From positions 1-14,051 of the forward strand of contig JAKBAL010000010.1 of assembly GCA_021809225.1 (NCBI GenBank): a stretch of 14,051 nucleotides of DNA. The letters are read 5' to 3'. A program made the translations under genes and the position numbers. Positions 1 to 6,011 of this stretch are shown piece by piece (within the stretch, counting starts at the first letter, position 1; each line of letters starts with the position of its first letter). The notes below the pieces were generated by a model that did no database searches, was not told where the DNA came from, and was given only the letters and a program-made list of their open reading frames with translations. The DNA is from Pseudomonadota bacterium (GTDB lineage: Bacteria; Pseudomonadota; Alphaproteobacteria; UBA9655).

Positions 1-159
1 GATGGAAAAATATGGATTCAAATGATTCATGATCGCAACAGAATCTCTCATAAATATAGCCAAGAACATGCTAAGAAAATTTTTGAAAATATTTTGATCT
101 ACTGGCCTGTGATTGAAAAAAATTATGCGAAGCTGAAGGTTAAGTTTTATGCTTCATAA
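1..159 (+). CDS. HEPN-domain protein, HI0074-type, C-terminal part (5' end outside window)
   Basis: Frame 1 is open from the first base and ends in TAA at 157-159, giving the last 52 residues of a protein. It contains DGKIWIQMIHDRNRISHKYS, which carries the HEPN signature R-x4-H (R12 to H17 here, in DRNRISH) followed by the aromatic and Glu-rich helix usual in the HI0074 'nucleotidyltransferase substrate binding' family. In that family the HEPN protein is a toxic RNase or substrate-binding partner that is neutralised by an adjacent minimal nucleotidyltransferase (MNT), which AMPylates it. The partner gene would lie left of base 1, so the pair cannot be seen. The last residues (KLKVKFYAS) are less conserved. 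The assignment rests on one motif and its context, because most of the protein is missing. Confidence 0.72.
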   Translation, partial: DGKIWIQMIHDRNRISHKYSQEHAKKIFENILIYWPVIEKNYAKLKVKFYAS

Positions 160-213
160 GGCGTGTAAAAACTAGGGTCTGTCATATTTTAGTAAAAGAG
201 ATGCATTTTATTG

Positions 214-254
214 TTTCTTAATTGTTTTCTGTTAAAAATAAAATAATTAAGAAA
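214..254 (+). promoter_or_regulatory. Possible RBS-sequestering hairpin in the leader of the Cys-rich gene
   Basis: TTTCTTAATT (214-223) and AATTAAGAAA (245-254) are perfect 10-base inverted repeats with a 21-base loop. The right arm contains most of the purine-rich ribosome binding site (AAGAAAGGA, 249-257) of the gene starting at 266. Folded mRNA would therefore partly hide the RBS. The stem is almost all A-U, so it would be weak and could melt with temperature or under an active ribosome. Regulation is inferred. In such AT-rich DNA a chance dyad is possible. Confidence 0.4.
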
Positions 255-265
255 GGATGTGTATT

Positions 266-574
266 ATGAAAAAGACAACGATCAAAAAATTTATGATTCC
301 ACTTTCACTTGGCTTTGTCATTTTATCAATGACGACTGAACCAGGCTTTGCTGGCTGTACTGATGACATGAGTAATTGTAATAATGGATATCAGAACTAT
401 GTTAAGGGTACAGAAATATGTGAGAAGTATCAGGCTGCATGTAAAAAATGTATTGCAAGTTGTCATAAAGAAAGGAAACCTGACGATGCTAAAAGCTGTA
501 ATCAAACTGTTTGGAATGGTTGCAATGCTGAGAAAAGCTCATCGTCCTCAAGCAATAAATCAATAAATAGGTAG
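266..574 (+). CDS. Small exported cysteine-rich protein of unknown function
   Basis: This encodes a 102-residue protein that I do not recognise. The start at 266 is preferred because GAAAGGA (251-257) sits 8 bases upstream; an in-frame ATG at 257 overlaps that site. The N-terminus MKKTTIKKFMIPLSLGFVIL is a classic Sec signal: a lysine-rich head, a hydrophobic core and a likely cleavage after GFA. The mature part has eight cysteines in about 60 residues (CTDD, NCNN, ICEK, ACKKCIASC, SCNQ, GCNA), an even number that suggests disulfides formed in the periplasm or outside the cell. The tail is a serine run followed by NKSINR. FAGC near the cleavage point is a poor lipobox, so a soluble secreted protein is more likely than a lipoprotein. 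It stands alone between a HEPN gene and lpxC. A role as a secreted effector is only a guess. Confidence 0.6.
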   Translation: MKKTTIKKFMIPLSLGFVILSMTTEPGFAGCTDDMSNCNNGYQNYVKGTEICEKYQAACKKCIASCHKERKPDDAKSCNQTVWNGCNAEKSSSSSSNKSINR

Positions 575-600
575 GGCTTAGAACTTTACTTCTATTAACC

Positions 601-631
601 CTTAGCGTCACCTGATGCGCTAAGAGTATTT
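601..631 (+). terminator. Weak stem-loop terminator candidate after the Cys-rich gene
   Basis: CTTAGCG (601-607) pairs perfectly with CGCTAAG (618-624) around a 10-base loop. AGTATTTT follows, a short and interrupted T tract. The stem lies 26 bases after the stop codon at 574 and 79 bases before the lpxC ATG, the right place to end the small transcript. The poor T tract makes efficiency doubtful. Confidence 0.4.
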
Positions 632-703
632 TGTAACAATCCGTCATAATCAGTGATTTGTCTCTTGTCCCAGACCGGTTTAATTTTCAAGATAGAATAA
701 CAT

Positions 704-1660
704 ATGATAAAGGATCATCAGGTGACCGGTCTTCGTTCTGTTTCCATTGAGAAAAGCCAACCTCAGATTTGTGCATTGATTCCTGAACTTAAGCCACACC
801 TTCAACATCATCAAAAAACAATCGCAAATGTTGTTTCCTGTCAAGGAATAGGGGTTCATTCCGGATCTCCCGTGACACTGACATTGCATCCTGCGGTTTC
901 AGGAAGTGGAATTACTTTTATTCGTTCGGATTTAGGAGGGATTGAAGTCAAGGCTCTCTGGCAGACTGTTGTTGATACCCGCCTTTGTACCACTATTGGA
1001 AATGGTCAGGGTGTGACTGTCTCTACAATCGAACACCTTATGGCAGCTCTTGCCGCGAGTGGCATCGATAATGTTCGCGTTGACATTGATGGACCAGAGC
1101 TTCCCATCCTAGATGGAAGTGCCCACCCTTTTGTGGCCCTTGTAGAAGAAGCTGGCATTAAAGAACAATATGCCCCACGTAAGACGATTCGTGTTTTAAA
1201 AACAATAACCGTTGAAGAGGGAAATCGAAAAGTTTCTCTTGCTCCTGCCCCCTATTATGAAATTGAAGTGGACTTTGATTTTGCAGGTAGGACATCTCTT
1301 GCTGCTCAACATTGTATTTTTCGCCCCTTGGAAGAAGACTTTACAGAAGATATTTCGTCTGCGCGTACCTTTGGTCTTTTAGAAGATGCTGAAAAAATTT
1401 GGGCGATGGGTCTTTCTAAAGGCGCGTCTCTTGACAACACCCTTGTCTATGATGGCACAGAAGTTGTTAATGAAGATGGCTTACGCTATGAAGATGAGTG
1501 CGTCCGTCACAAGGTGCTGGATGCCCTTGGTGATCTCCATTTAGCAGGGGGTCTTATTCTTGGAAAATTCCATGGCGTCCGCACCGGTCATGGTCTTCAT
1601 CACAAGCTTCTTCTGGCCCTTTTTGCTGATTCCTCTGCATATCAAATTGAGGCTTATTAG
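704..1660 (+). CDS. lpxC: UDP-3-O-acyl-N-acetylglucosamine deacetylase LpxC
   Basis: LpxC is the zinc enzyme of the committed step of lipid A synthesis. It removes the acetate from UDP-3-O-acyl-GlcNAc in the cytoplasm. The whole family pattern is visible: GIGVHSG near residue 48, the zinc/catalytic pair E110-H111 in TIEHLMAAL, DGPELPILDGSAHPF (129-143), zinc ligands H269 and D273 in RHKVLDALGD, and the catalytic histidine H296 in RTGHGLHHKLL. At 318 residues it is somewhat longer than the E. coli enzyme (305), and the core starts only near residue 38. The first 25-30 residues are therefore an extension, or the true start is the GTG at 722 (AGGA at 711-714) or the TTG at 776. No good ribosome binding site precedes ATG 704. 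In many alphaproteobacteria lpxC lies between ftsZ and bamD. Here bamD is present downstream but is separated by fic. Confidence 0.96.
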   Translation: MIKDHQVTGLRSVSIEKSQPQICALIPELKPHLQHHQKTIANVVSCQGIGVHSGSPVTLTLHPAVSGSGITFIRSDLGGIEVKALWQTVVDTRLCTTIGNGQGVTVSTIEHLMAALAASGIDNVRVDIDGPELPILDGSAHPFVALVEEAGIKEQYAPRKTIRVLKTITVEEGNRKVSLAPAPYYEIEVDFDFAGRTSLAAQHCIFRPLEEDFTEDISSARTFGLLEDAEKIWAMGLSKGASLDNTLVYDGTEVVNEDGLRYEDECVRHKVLDALGDLHLAGGLILGKFHGVRTGHGLHHKLLLALFADSSAYQIEAY

Positions 1661-1681
1661 AGCCCCTTTCTTTACAATCCG

Positions 1682-1735
1682 GCAAGATCATGCAACAAAT
1701 AAGTGTATAAAATTGCAGGATATTGCCGGATATGG
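1682..1735 (+). repeat. Left direct repeat bracketing fic
   Basis: This 54-base stretch matches 2871-2924 at 44 of 54 positions without gaps, offset 1189 bases. The core TTGCAGGATATTGCCGGATA (1713-1732) is identical in both copies, and so is ATCATGCAA (1687-1695). The core is itself two tandem decamers, TTGCAGGATA and TTGCCGGATA, differing at one base. In this left copy ATCCGGCAA (1677-1685) is also an inverted match to TTGCCGGAT (1723-1731). The repeat runs into the fic start codon, so its last bases serve as the fic translation start region. Confidence 0.8.
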
Positions 1736-2865
1736 AAACTCTTTCTTTTCAGCTTACGCATAAGCAGGTTTTAGATCTACAAAACTTAGAAAATAAAATT
1801 GCCGACCTTTATGGAGTCTTAAGAGGGCTGCCTGAAGAGGAATTGCAAGCCATTCACAAGTTTGCACGGGTGAGTATGATCGGAGCTTCAACACGGATTG
1901 AAAATGCTTTGCTGACAGACTTGGAAGTTGATTGGATTGATACGATTTTATCAACGGATGGGCATGTGACAGCTTTTGAAGCTCATAAGCGTATGATTGA
2001 AGATAAGCTTTCTAAGGATCGAGAGAGGAGTATAGAAGAGGTTGCGGGATGTCGTCAGATGTTGCTCTTAATCTACCAGGAAGCTCAGGCCTTAATTCCT
2101 TTAAAAGAAGCGGATGTTCGAAATTTGCATTATGAGCTTTTGGCGTCCTATCAAAAAGGATTTCTTTACGCGGGTAAATATAAAACCCAACAAAACTCCG
2201 TTGTTCAACAAAATTGGAGCACAGGAGAAAGTCGAGTTGTTTTTCAAACGGCTGATGCGGGTCCTTTGACCCAAGCAGCTATGACTGATCTTTTTTATTG
2301 GTATAATGAAATCTATCTTCAAGATGTACGAACACTGGTCATTGCGTCTGAGTTTATTTTCAGGTTTTTAGCAATTCACCCGTTTCAAGATGGAAATGGA
2401 CGATTGGGGAGAGGGCTTTTTCTTTTGCTACTATTGCAGTCAAAAAATAAAGTTTTGGCAGCAGTTTCCCCCTATCTTGCCATTGATAGGTATATTGAAA
2501 AATATAAGGAAGAATATTATTTTATCTTAAATCGTTGCTCGGATGGAAAATTTCAGCAAGATCCTCATGCTTATAAAATTCACTATTTCCTTGAATTTAT
2601 GATAAAAGTTCTTGAGGAATCCTTGGAGGGCGTTGAGGAGTACCGAAAGAAATTCCAAGCCCTGCAAAAACTCTCAGATGCAGCTGTAAAAGTCTTGAAT
2701 GCTTTTAAAGAACATCCGGAAATTCGTTTGAACACAAAAAGAATTTCTGAACAAACCGACCTCCCCATTAGAACGGTTGCCTATGCCCTTGCCACTCTTT
2801 TGAAGAATAAATTGATCCAAAGATATGGCCAGGGCGCAGCAACCAAATATCAATTAACGTTTTAG
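1732..2865 (+). CDS. fic: Fic-family AMP-transferase with N-terminal inhibitory motif and C-terminal winged helix
   Basis: Fic proteins move AMP (or sometimes another phosphate-containing group) from a nucleotide to a hydroxyl of a target protein. The full catalytic motif HPFQDGNGRLGR is present (residues 216-227), with catalytic His216, the acidic residue D220 for the metal, and both phosphate-binding Gly/Arg groups. STRIEN (53-58) fits the inhibitory-helix motif [S/T]xxxE[G/N] placed before the Fic domain (class II), so the enzyme is probably self-inhibited through Glu57. The last 60 residues (KRISEQTDLPIRTVAYALATL and on) look like a winged helix-turn-helix. The architecture is thus inhibitory helix, Fic core, wHTH, 377 residues, apparently intact. 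ATG 1732 is chosen over the in-frame TTG 1723; both lie in or at the edge of the repeat and no strong RBS is seen. There is no signal peptide, so it acts in the cytoplasm or is exported by another route. Its target is unknown. It interrupts the usual lpxC-bamD neighbourhood. Confidence 0.93.
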   Translation: METLSFQLTHKQVLDLQNLENKIADLYGVLRGLPEEELQAIHKFARVSMIGASTRIENALLTDLEVDWIDTILSTDGHVTAFEAHKRMIEDKLSKDRERSIEEVAGCRQMLLLIYQEAQALIPLKEADVRNLHYELLASYQKGFLYAGKYKTQQNSVVQQNWSTGESRVVFQTADAGPLTQAAMTDLFYWYNEIYLQDVRTLVIASEFIFRFLAIHPFQDGNGRLGRGLFLLLLLQSKNKVLAAVSPYLAIDRYIEKYKEEYYFILNRCSDGKFQQDPHAYKIHYFLEFMIKVLEESLEGVEEYRKKFQALQKLSDAAVKVLNAFKEHPEIRLNTKRISEQTDLPIRTVAYALATLLKNKLIQRYGQGAATKYQLTF

Positions 2866-2870
2866 AGTAA

Positions 2871-2924
2871 GCAACATCATGCAATATATAGACATCTAAA
2901 GTTGCAGGATATTGCCGGATAGGG
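2871..2924 (+). repeat. Right direct repeat bracketing fic
   Basis: This is the second copy of the 54-base repeat (44 of 54 identical to 1682-1735), beginning 6 bases after the fic stop codon. It keeps the 20-base core exactly (2902-2921), but the following base change destroys the ATG (GATAGGG instead of GATATGG). It also contains a small inverted pair of its own, GCAATAT (2881-2887) with ATATTGC (2909-2915). Two like-oriented copies tight against one gene fit a cassette insertion or a duplication scar. No transposase or integrase is in the window. Confidence 0.8.
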
Positions 2925-2925
2925 C

Positions 2926-3027
2926 TTCAAACTGAAATAAGGAGAGGATAGAAGCTCTCTTATTTCATCCTTCTCGTTCAATCTGAAACAAGGAGAAACC
3001 TTGGCTCACCTTATTTCACCCCTAATA
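2926..3027 (+). repeat. Two tandem 51-base palindromic units before bamD
   Basis: Units 2926-2976 and 2977-3027 match in their arms (TTCAA.CTGAAA.AAGGAGA and CTTATTTCA.CC) but differ in the middle. In unit 1 TGAAATAA, after a one-base bulge, and GAGAG pair with CTCTC and TTATTTCA to form a long hairpin. In unit 2 the arms TGAAACAAGG and CCTTATTTCA pair with one mismatch. The left arm of unit 1 (TGAAATAAGG, 2933-2942) also pairs perfectly with the right arm of unit 2 (CCTTATTTCA, 3009-3018), so the two could fold together. No T tract follows, so they are not ordinary terminators. Together with the direct repeat they fill the 235 bases between fic and bamD. Confidence 0.7.
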
Positions 3028-3100
3028 TTTAACTCCACCATTGCTGCGCGAAAACAAAAGCCTTATAAACAGAAGAAGTAGATGGTTGAGGATGAATGAA

Positions 3101-3919
3101 ATGCAAAAGCATTATTTAAGAATTGGAGGAGTGGCAATACTCCTTTTGGCAACAGCTTGTAGTGATAAAGAAAAACCTTATGTGGAAAAACCCGCAACAG
3201 ATCTTTATGTAAAAGGGTATCAAGATCTTTTAAAAAATGACTATAAGGATGCCTCAGAGTCTTTTGATGAGGTTGAACGCCAGCATCCCTATTCAGAATG
3301 GGCGACACGTAGTCAATTGATGTCGGCTTATGCCAATTATTTAAACGGTGATTATGATAAAGGTATTTCTACGTTAGATGCTTTTATTCAACTTCACCCT
3401 GGATATAAGCATATTGATTATGCCTATTATTTAAAGGCAATATGCTACTATGATCGGATCCTTGCCGTCACACGGGATCAAAAAAATACCTATGAAGGGC
3501 TAAGTGCTTTGCAAGCCGTGGTAAAAAAATTCCCCGATACAAAATACGGTCGTGATGCCCAGCTCAAAATGGATCTGGTTTATGATCATCTGGCTGGCAA
3601 AGAGATGAATGTTGGACGGTACTATATGAAACAAAAGCTTTATCTTGCAGCCATCAACCGTTTTCAAACAGTTGTTGATGCGTATCAGCGGACAACTCAC
3701 GTGCCTGAAGCTTTGCACCGCCTTGTAGAGTGTTATTTAGCCGAAGGACTCGAAAAGGAAGCCCAAGCAGTCGCTGCGGTTTTGGGGCATAACTTTCCTG
3801 GGAGTGAATGGTATGCAGATTGCTACCTTCTCCTCAAGGGGGAAGACTTACGGCCAGAGTGGTTAAAGATGGAGGAAAACTCATGGCTTGGGCGTTTAAT
3901 GAATGTAAGGGTTTTGTAG
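3101..3919 (+). CDS. bamD: Outer membrane assembly lipoprotein BamD
   Basis: BamD (ComL/YfiO) is the essential lipoprotein of the BAM complex. It sits on the periplasmic face of the outer membrane and helps BamA insert beta-barrel proteins. From ATG 3101 the protein has 272 residues. It starts with a lipoprotein signal (MQKHYLRIGGVAILLLATAC) and the lipidated cysteine is residue 20. The mature part is TPR-like helical repeats typical of BamD, for example YVKGYQDLLKNDYKDASESF, ERQHPYSEWATRSQLMSAYA, QLHPGYKHIDYAYYLKAICY and the DAQLKMDLVYDHLAGKEMNV stretch. Start 3101 is preferred because GAGG (3088-3091) lies 9 bases upstream; ATG 3092 directly abuts that site, and TTG 3041 would add a basic extension before the signal. 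A strong terminator follows. Confidence 0.92.
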   Translation: MQKHYLRIGGVAILLLATACSDKEKPYVEKPATDLYVKGYQDLLKNDYKDASESFDEVERQHPYSEWATRSQLMSAYANYLNGDYDKGISTLDAFIQLHPGYKHIDYAYYLKAICYYDRILAVTRDQKNTYEGLSALQAVVKKFPDTKYGRDAQLKMDLVYDHLAGKEMNVGRYYMKQKLYLAAINRFQTVVDAYQRTTHVPEALHRLVECYLAEGLEKEAQAVAAVLGHNFPGSEWYADCYLLLKGEDLRPEWLKMEENSWLGRLMNVRVL

Positions 3920-3937
3920 CAGATTTCGTAACGCAAT

Positions 3938-3965
3938 AAAAAACCCCGCAATGAGCGGGGTTTTT
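3938..3965. terminator. Bidirectional Rho-independent terminator
   Basis: CCCCGC (3944-3949) and GCGGGG (3955-3960) form a perfect GC-rich stem with loop AATGA. It is preceded by six A (3938-3943) and followed by five T (3961-3965), so it works as a terminator on both strands. It lies between convergent genes: bamD ends at 3919 on the plus strand and the small lipoprotein gene ends at 3983 on the minus strand. Confidence 0.95.
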
Positions 3966-3982
3966 ATCAACAGTATGAAGAG

Positions 3983-4201
3983 CTATTGCTTTGGAGCTTC
4001 AGCTGGTGCTTCAGGTGCGTGTTCAGCTGGAGCTGCTTCATGAGCCGGTGCAGGCGCTGGAGCCGGAGCCGGAGCAGCTTCAGGAACTTGAACTACCTCA
4101 GGAGCAGGTGGGGGAGGTGTTTCTTCTGACTTTTTTTCCCCGCAAGCAACCAGAGTAAAAGCACAAGCCGCTAATAGAGCTGCGTTAAACGTATATTTCA
4201 T
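3983..4201 (-). CDS. Small Ala/Pro-rich lipoprotein of unknown function
   Basis: A 72-residue protein begins with a clean lipoprotein signal (MKYTFNAALLAACAFTLVAC). The lipobox is LVAC and the lipidated cysteine is residue 20. The mature part, about 52 residues, is low in complexity: a short charged stretch (GEKKSEE), a proline run, then Ala-Pro repeats with scattered Glu and His. It probably forms an extended linker in the periplasm, anchored in a membrane. GAGGAA (4207-4212 on the minus strand) is a good RBS 5 bases before the ATG. It lies downstream of lgt, whose product would start its lipidation, and may be read through from that operon or have its own promoter in the 92-base gap. No domain is recognisable and no function is proposed. 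Confidence 0.75.
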   Translation of the reverse strand: MKYTFNAALLAACAFTLVACGEKKSEETPPPPAPEVVQVPEAAPAPAPAPAPAHEAAPAEHAPEAPAEAPKQ

Positions 4202-4219
4202 TTTTATTCCTCGTTCGTT

Positions 4220-4237
4220 AGAGTTGCCGGAAACTCT
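4220..4237 (-). promoter_or_regulatory. Small stem-loop in the leader of the lipoprotein gene
   Basis: AGAGTT (4220-4225) and AACTCT (4232-4237) are perfect 6-base arms around a 6-base loop. The hairpin lies just upstream of the lipoprotein RBS and between two ACGAGGAA copies on the minus strand. It could be a leader structure or a weak processing/stop site after pgeF. No T run follows on the minus strand. Confidence 0.3.
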
Positions 4238-4293
4238 TTCCTCGTTATCATTTAATTGGGTTTCAACCGGACACTAAAAGGATGCCATAAAAT

Positions 4294-4983
4294 TTAGGAA
4301 ATTGCAATCGCAGAAAGGTTGTTGGATTTGATTCCTTGGCTTCCCTGGGATAGATACCTTCTTCGACTGGAGAAATTTTCAGAATATGTATCCCATCCCA
4401 TGTTATGTACATGTGTAAGTCCTTCCCTTAGAAGGTTCTGACAGATGTAGTGAGGTAAATTAAAATAATGGTGCCCCTTGTTTGCAGAGGGGTAAAAATA
4501 AGTGTCATAGGGGGCTTTGATTAAATCGGGAAATTCAGGGCCGACTTCATAATTTTCTTGTTGGATGGTAGGTCCCAATGTTGCATAAATCCGGGAACGG
4601 TTAGCCCCCATCTCTTCCATAGCGTCCAGTGTTGCTTGAAGGATGCCACCTATTGCGCCTCGCCAGCCTGCATGACAAGCTCCAATAACGTGAGTCTTAG
4701 GATCATAGAAAAGGACAGGTCCACAGTCAGCCGTTAAAATTCCCAAAGCAATTCCTTTGACGTTTGTCACCAAACCATCCCCTTCTTTCCCTTCATGGTT
4801 AAGGTCACTCAACCGAATGACGTGGTTGCCATGAACTTGATTAAGGATCACCAAGGGGAGGGGGCGACCCGCCATGGCTTTAATGGCTTGATCATAAGAG
4901 CCAGACATAATTTTAGGGTCAGCTTCAAAATAAGCATGTTGAAGAGAAGAAAATTGAGACAGATAAGGGCATTTACGCATCAT
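4294..4983 (-). CDS. pgeF: Peptidoglycan editing factor PgeF (YfiH/DUF152 laccase-domain family)
   Basis: In E. coli the PgeF (YfiH) family keeps L-serine out of the peptidoglycan stem peptide; relatives act on purine nucleosides. The 229-residue protein has the family's metal and catalytic pattern: ILNQVHGN with H51, GDGLVT (68-73), LTADCGPVLFYDP with C87, GACHAGWRG with H104, and LGPTIQQENYEVG (136-148). The C-terminal FSSRR region is the usual family end. The start ATG 4983 overlaps the stop of the methyltransferase gene (ATGA, 4 bases), and GCAGGA lies 8 bases upstream, so translation is probably coupled; ATG 4980 is an in-frame alternative. It is the third gene of the lgt-methyltransferase-pgeF operon. 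Confidence 0.93.
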   Translation of the reverse strand: MMRKCPYLSQFSSLQHAYFEADPKIMSGSYDQAIKAMAGRPLPLVILNQVHGNHVIRLSDLNHEGKEGDGLVTNVKGIALGILTADCGPVLFYDPKTHVIGACHAGWRGAIGGILQATLDAMEEMGANRSRIYATLGPTIQQENYEVGPEFPDLIKAPYDTYFYPSANKGHHYFNLPHYICQNLLREGLTHVHNMGWDTYSENFSSRRRYLSQGSQGIKSNNLSAIAIS

Positions 4984-6011
4984 TGTTCAAATCCTGCGGG
5001 TGGTACGGAAAGGGGAGAAAAGATAGCCATGACTTTAAAAAGTGTTCCCATTTGTTGAGGATGGGTGAGACGAGTTGATGCCGCCTCTAAGTTTGCTTTT
5101 TGCGAAGGATTCTCATCCTTTAACATCTCGATTCTCATGTCAAAGCCTAGATTCTTCAAAAATTGTCCTTGAGAGATAGGGCCATAAGTCCCAAGCCCCC
5201 CTGAAAGGGCAATTTCTTTAAGGTGGCCAAAATTAACGTGGCAGGTCAAGTCCGATCTTCCAATGTTAGAAAGTGGATCAGATGGACGCCCATTGTAAAG
5301 AGCCTGCAGACTTTCTCCTGCCCCCCTATTATAGCCATAATCAATGCAGAGGAAAACCCCTGATTGGTTTAAAAGTCGTGCACAAATCTCTTGGATAAGA
5401 GTCGTAGCCATGGGACTTGTCTCCCATGTTTGATCCGGTCCTTGGTCTTCATGGAGTAGGACATGGGTAAAAACAAGCTTGTCATTTTGAATAGTAATGC
5501 GCTTTTCGTACAGCCTATTATCTTTACGGACATAACACTGAGTAGGAAGGGCGTCCATAAACTCGTTGGCAATGATGATGAGGGGCGCTGATTGAAGAGG
5601 AATATCTGAAAATCGTTCAACCCACATGGCGGGGGAGTGAATGGTTTTATGCTGGGCTGCTTTTAGAAGGGGATTTATTTCTACTAAAGTGAGGTTTATG
5701 GCTTTAGAAAGCGACTTTGAACCTCTTGCGATTCGCAAGAAATCAGCCATTAAGGTTCCTTTTCCGGGGCCAAGTTCGACAAGAGATACAACTTTAGGTT
5801 GCTTAAGTTTTAGATAATAATCAATTGTCCACGCCCCAATAAGCTCGCCAAATACCTGACTGACTTCGGGGGCCGTTGTAAAATCTCGCCCTACAGATTC
5901 CTGGGAGCAATAATAACCATAGAGAGGATGTTGTAAGGCTAGTTCCATCAAGCGGCTTTGAGAAAGAGGACCGCTTTCATGGATCTCTTGACGTATGAGA
6001 GAGTCAAGCAT
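4980..6011 (-). CDS. NDUFAF7/MidA-type class I SAM-dependent methyltransferase
   Basis: A 343-residue methyltransferase of the DUF185 family. The human member NDUFAF7 (MidA) methylates an arginine of the NDUFS2 subunit of respiratory complex I; whether the bacterial protein does the same is not settled by sequence. Visible marks are GPLSQSRLMELALQHPLYGYY (14-34, first residues of the family block), GRDFTTAPEVSQVFGELIGAW (41-61), the SAM-binding glycine loop ELGPGKGTLMADFLR (79-93), and NEFMDALP (149-156) after it. FLCIDYGY further on is also typical. It overlaps lgt by 8 bases at its start and pgeF by 4 bases at its end, so all three are probably made from one mRNA. The RBS (GGGAAGAG) is very close to the ATG, in keeping with reinitiation after lgt. 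Confidence 0.92.
   Translation of the reverse strand: MLDSLIRQEIHESGPLSQSRLMELALQHPLYGYYCSQESVGRDFTTAPEVSQVFGELIGAWTIDYYLKLKQPKVVSLVELGPGKGTLMADFLRIARGSKSLSKAINLTLVEINPLLKAAQHKTIHSPAMWVERFSDIPLQSAPLIIIANEFMDALPTQCYVRKDNRLYEKRITIQNDKLVFTHVLLHEDQGPDQTWETSPMATTLIQEICARLLNQSGVFLCIDYGYNRGAGESLQALYNGRPSDPLSNIGRSDLTCHVNFGHLKEIALSGGLGTYGPISQGQFLKNLGFDMRIEMLKDENPSQKANLEAASTRLTHPQQMGTLFKVMAIFSPLSVPPAGFEQ

Noticed and set aside
170..213. GGGTCTGTCATATTTTAG before the Cys-rich gene as a possible insertion sequence end
   Set aside because: Reminiscent of transposon ends, but no inverted partner, target duplication or transposase is in the window.
211..239. TTGTTT with AAAAAT at 17 bases as promoter of the Cys-rich gene
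   Set aside because: Only a loose match in very AT-rich DNA; not enough to list.
4795..5058. 87-codon plus-strand frame across the pgeF/methyltransferase junction
   Set aside because: It is antisense to two clear genes with conserved motifs.
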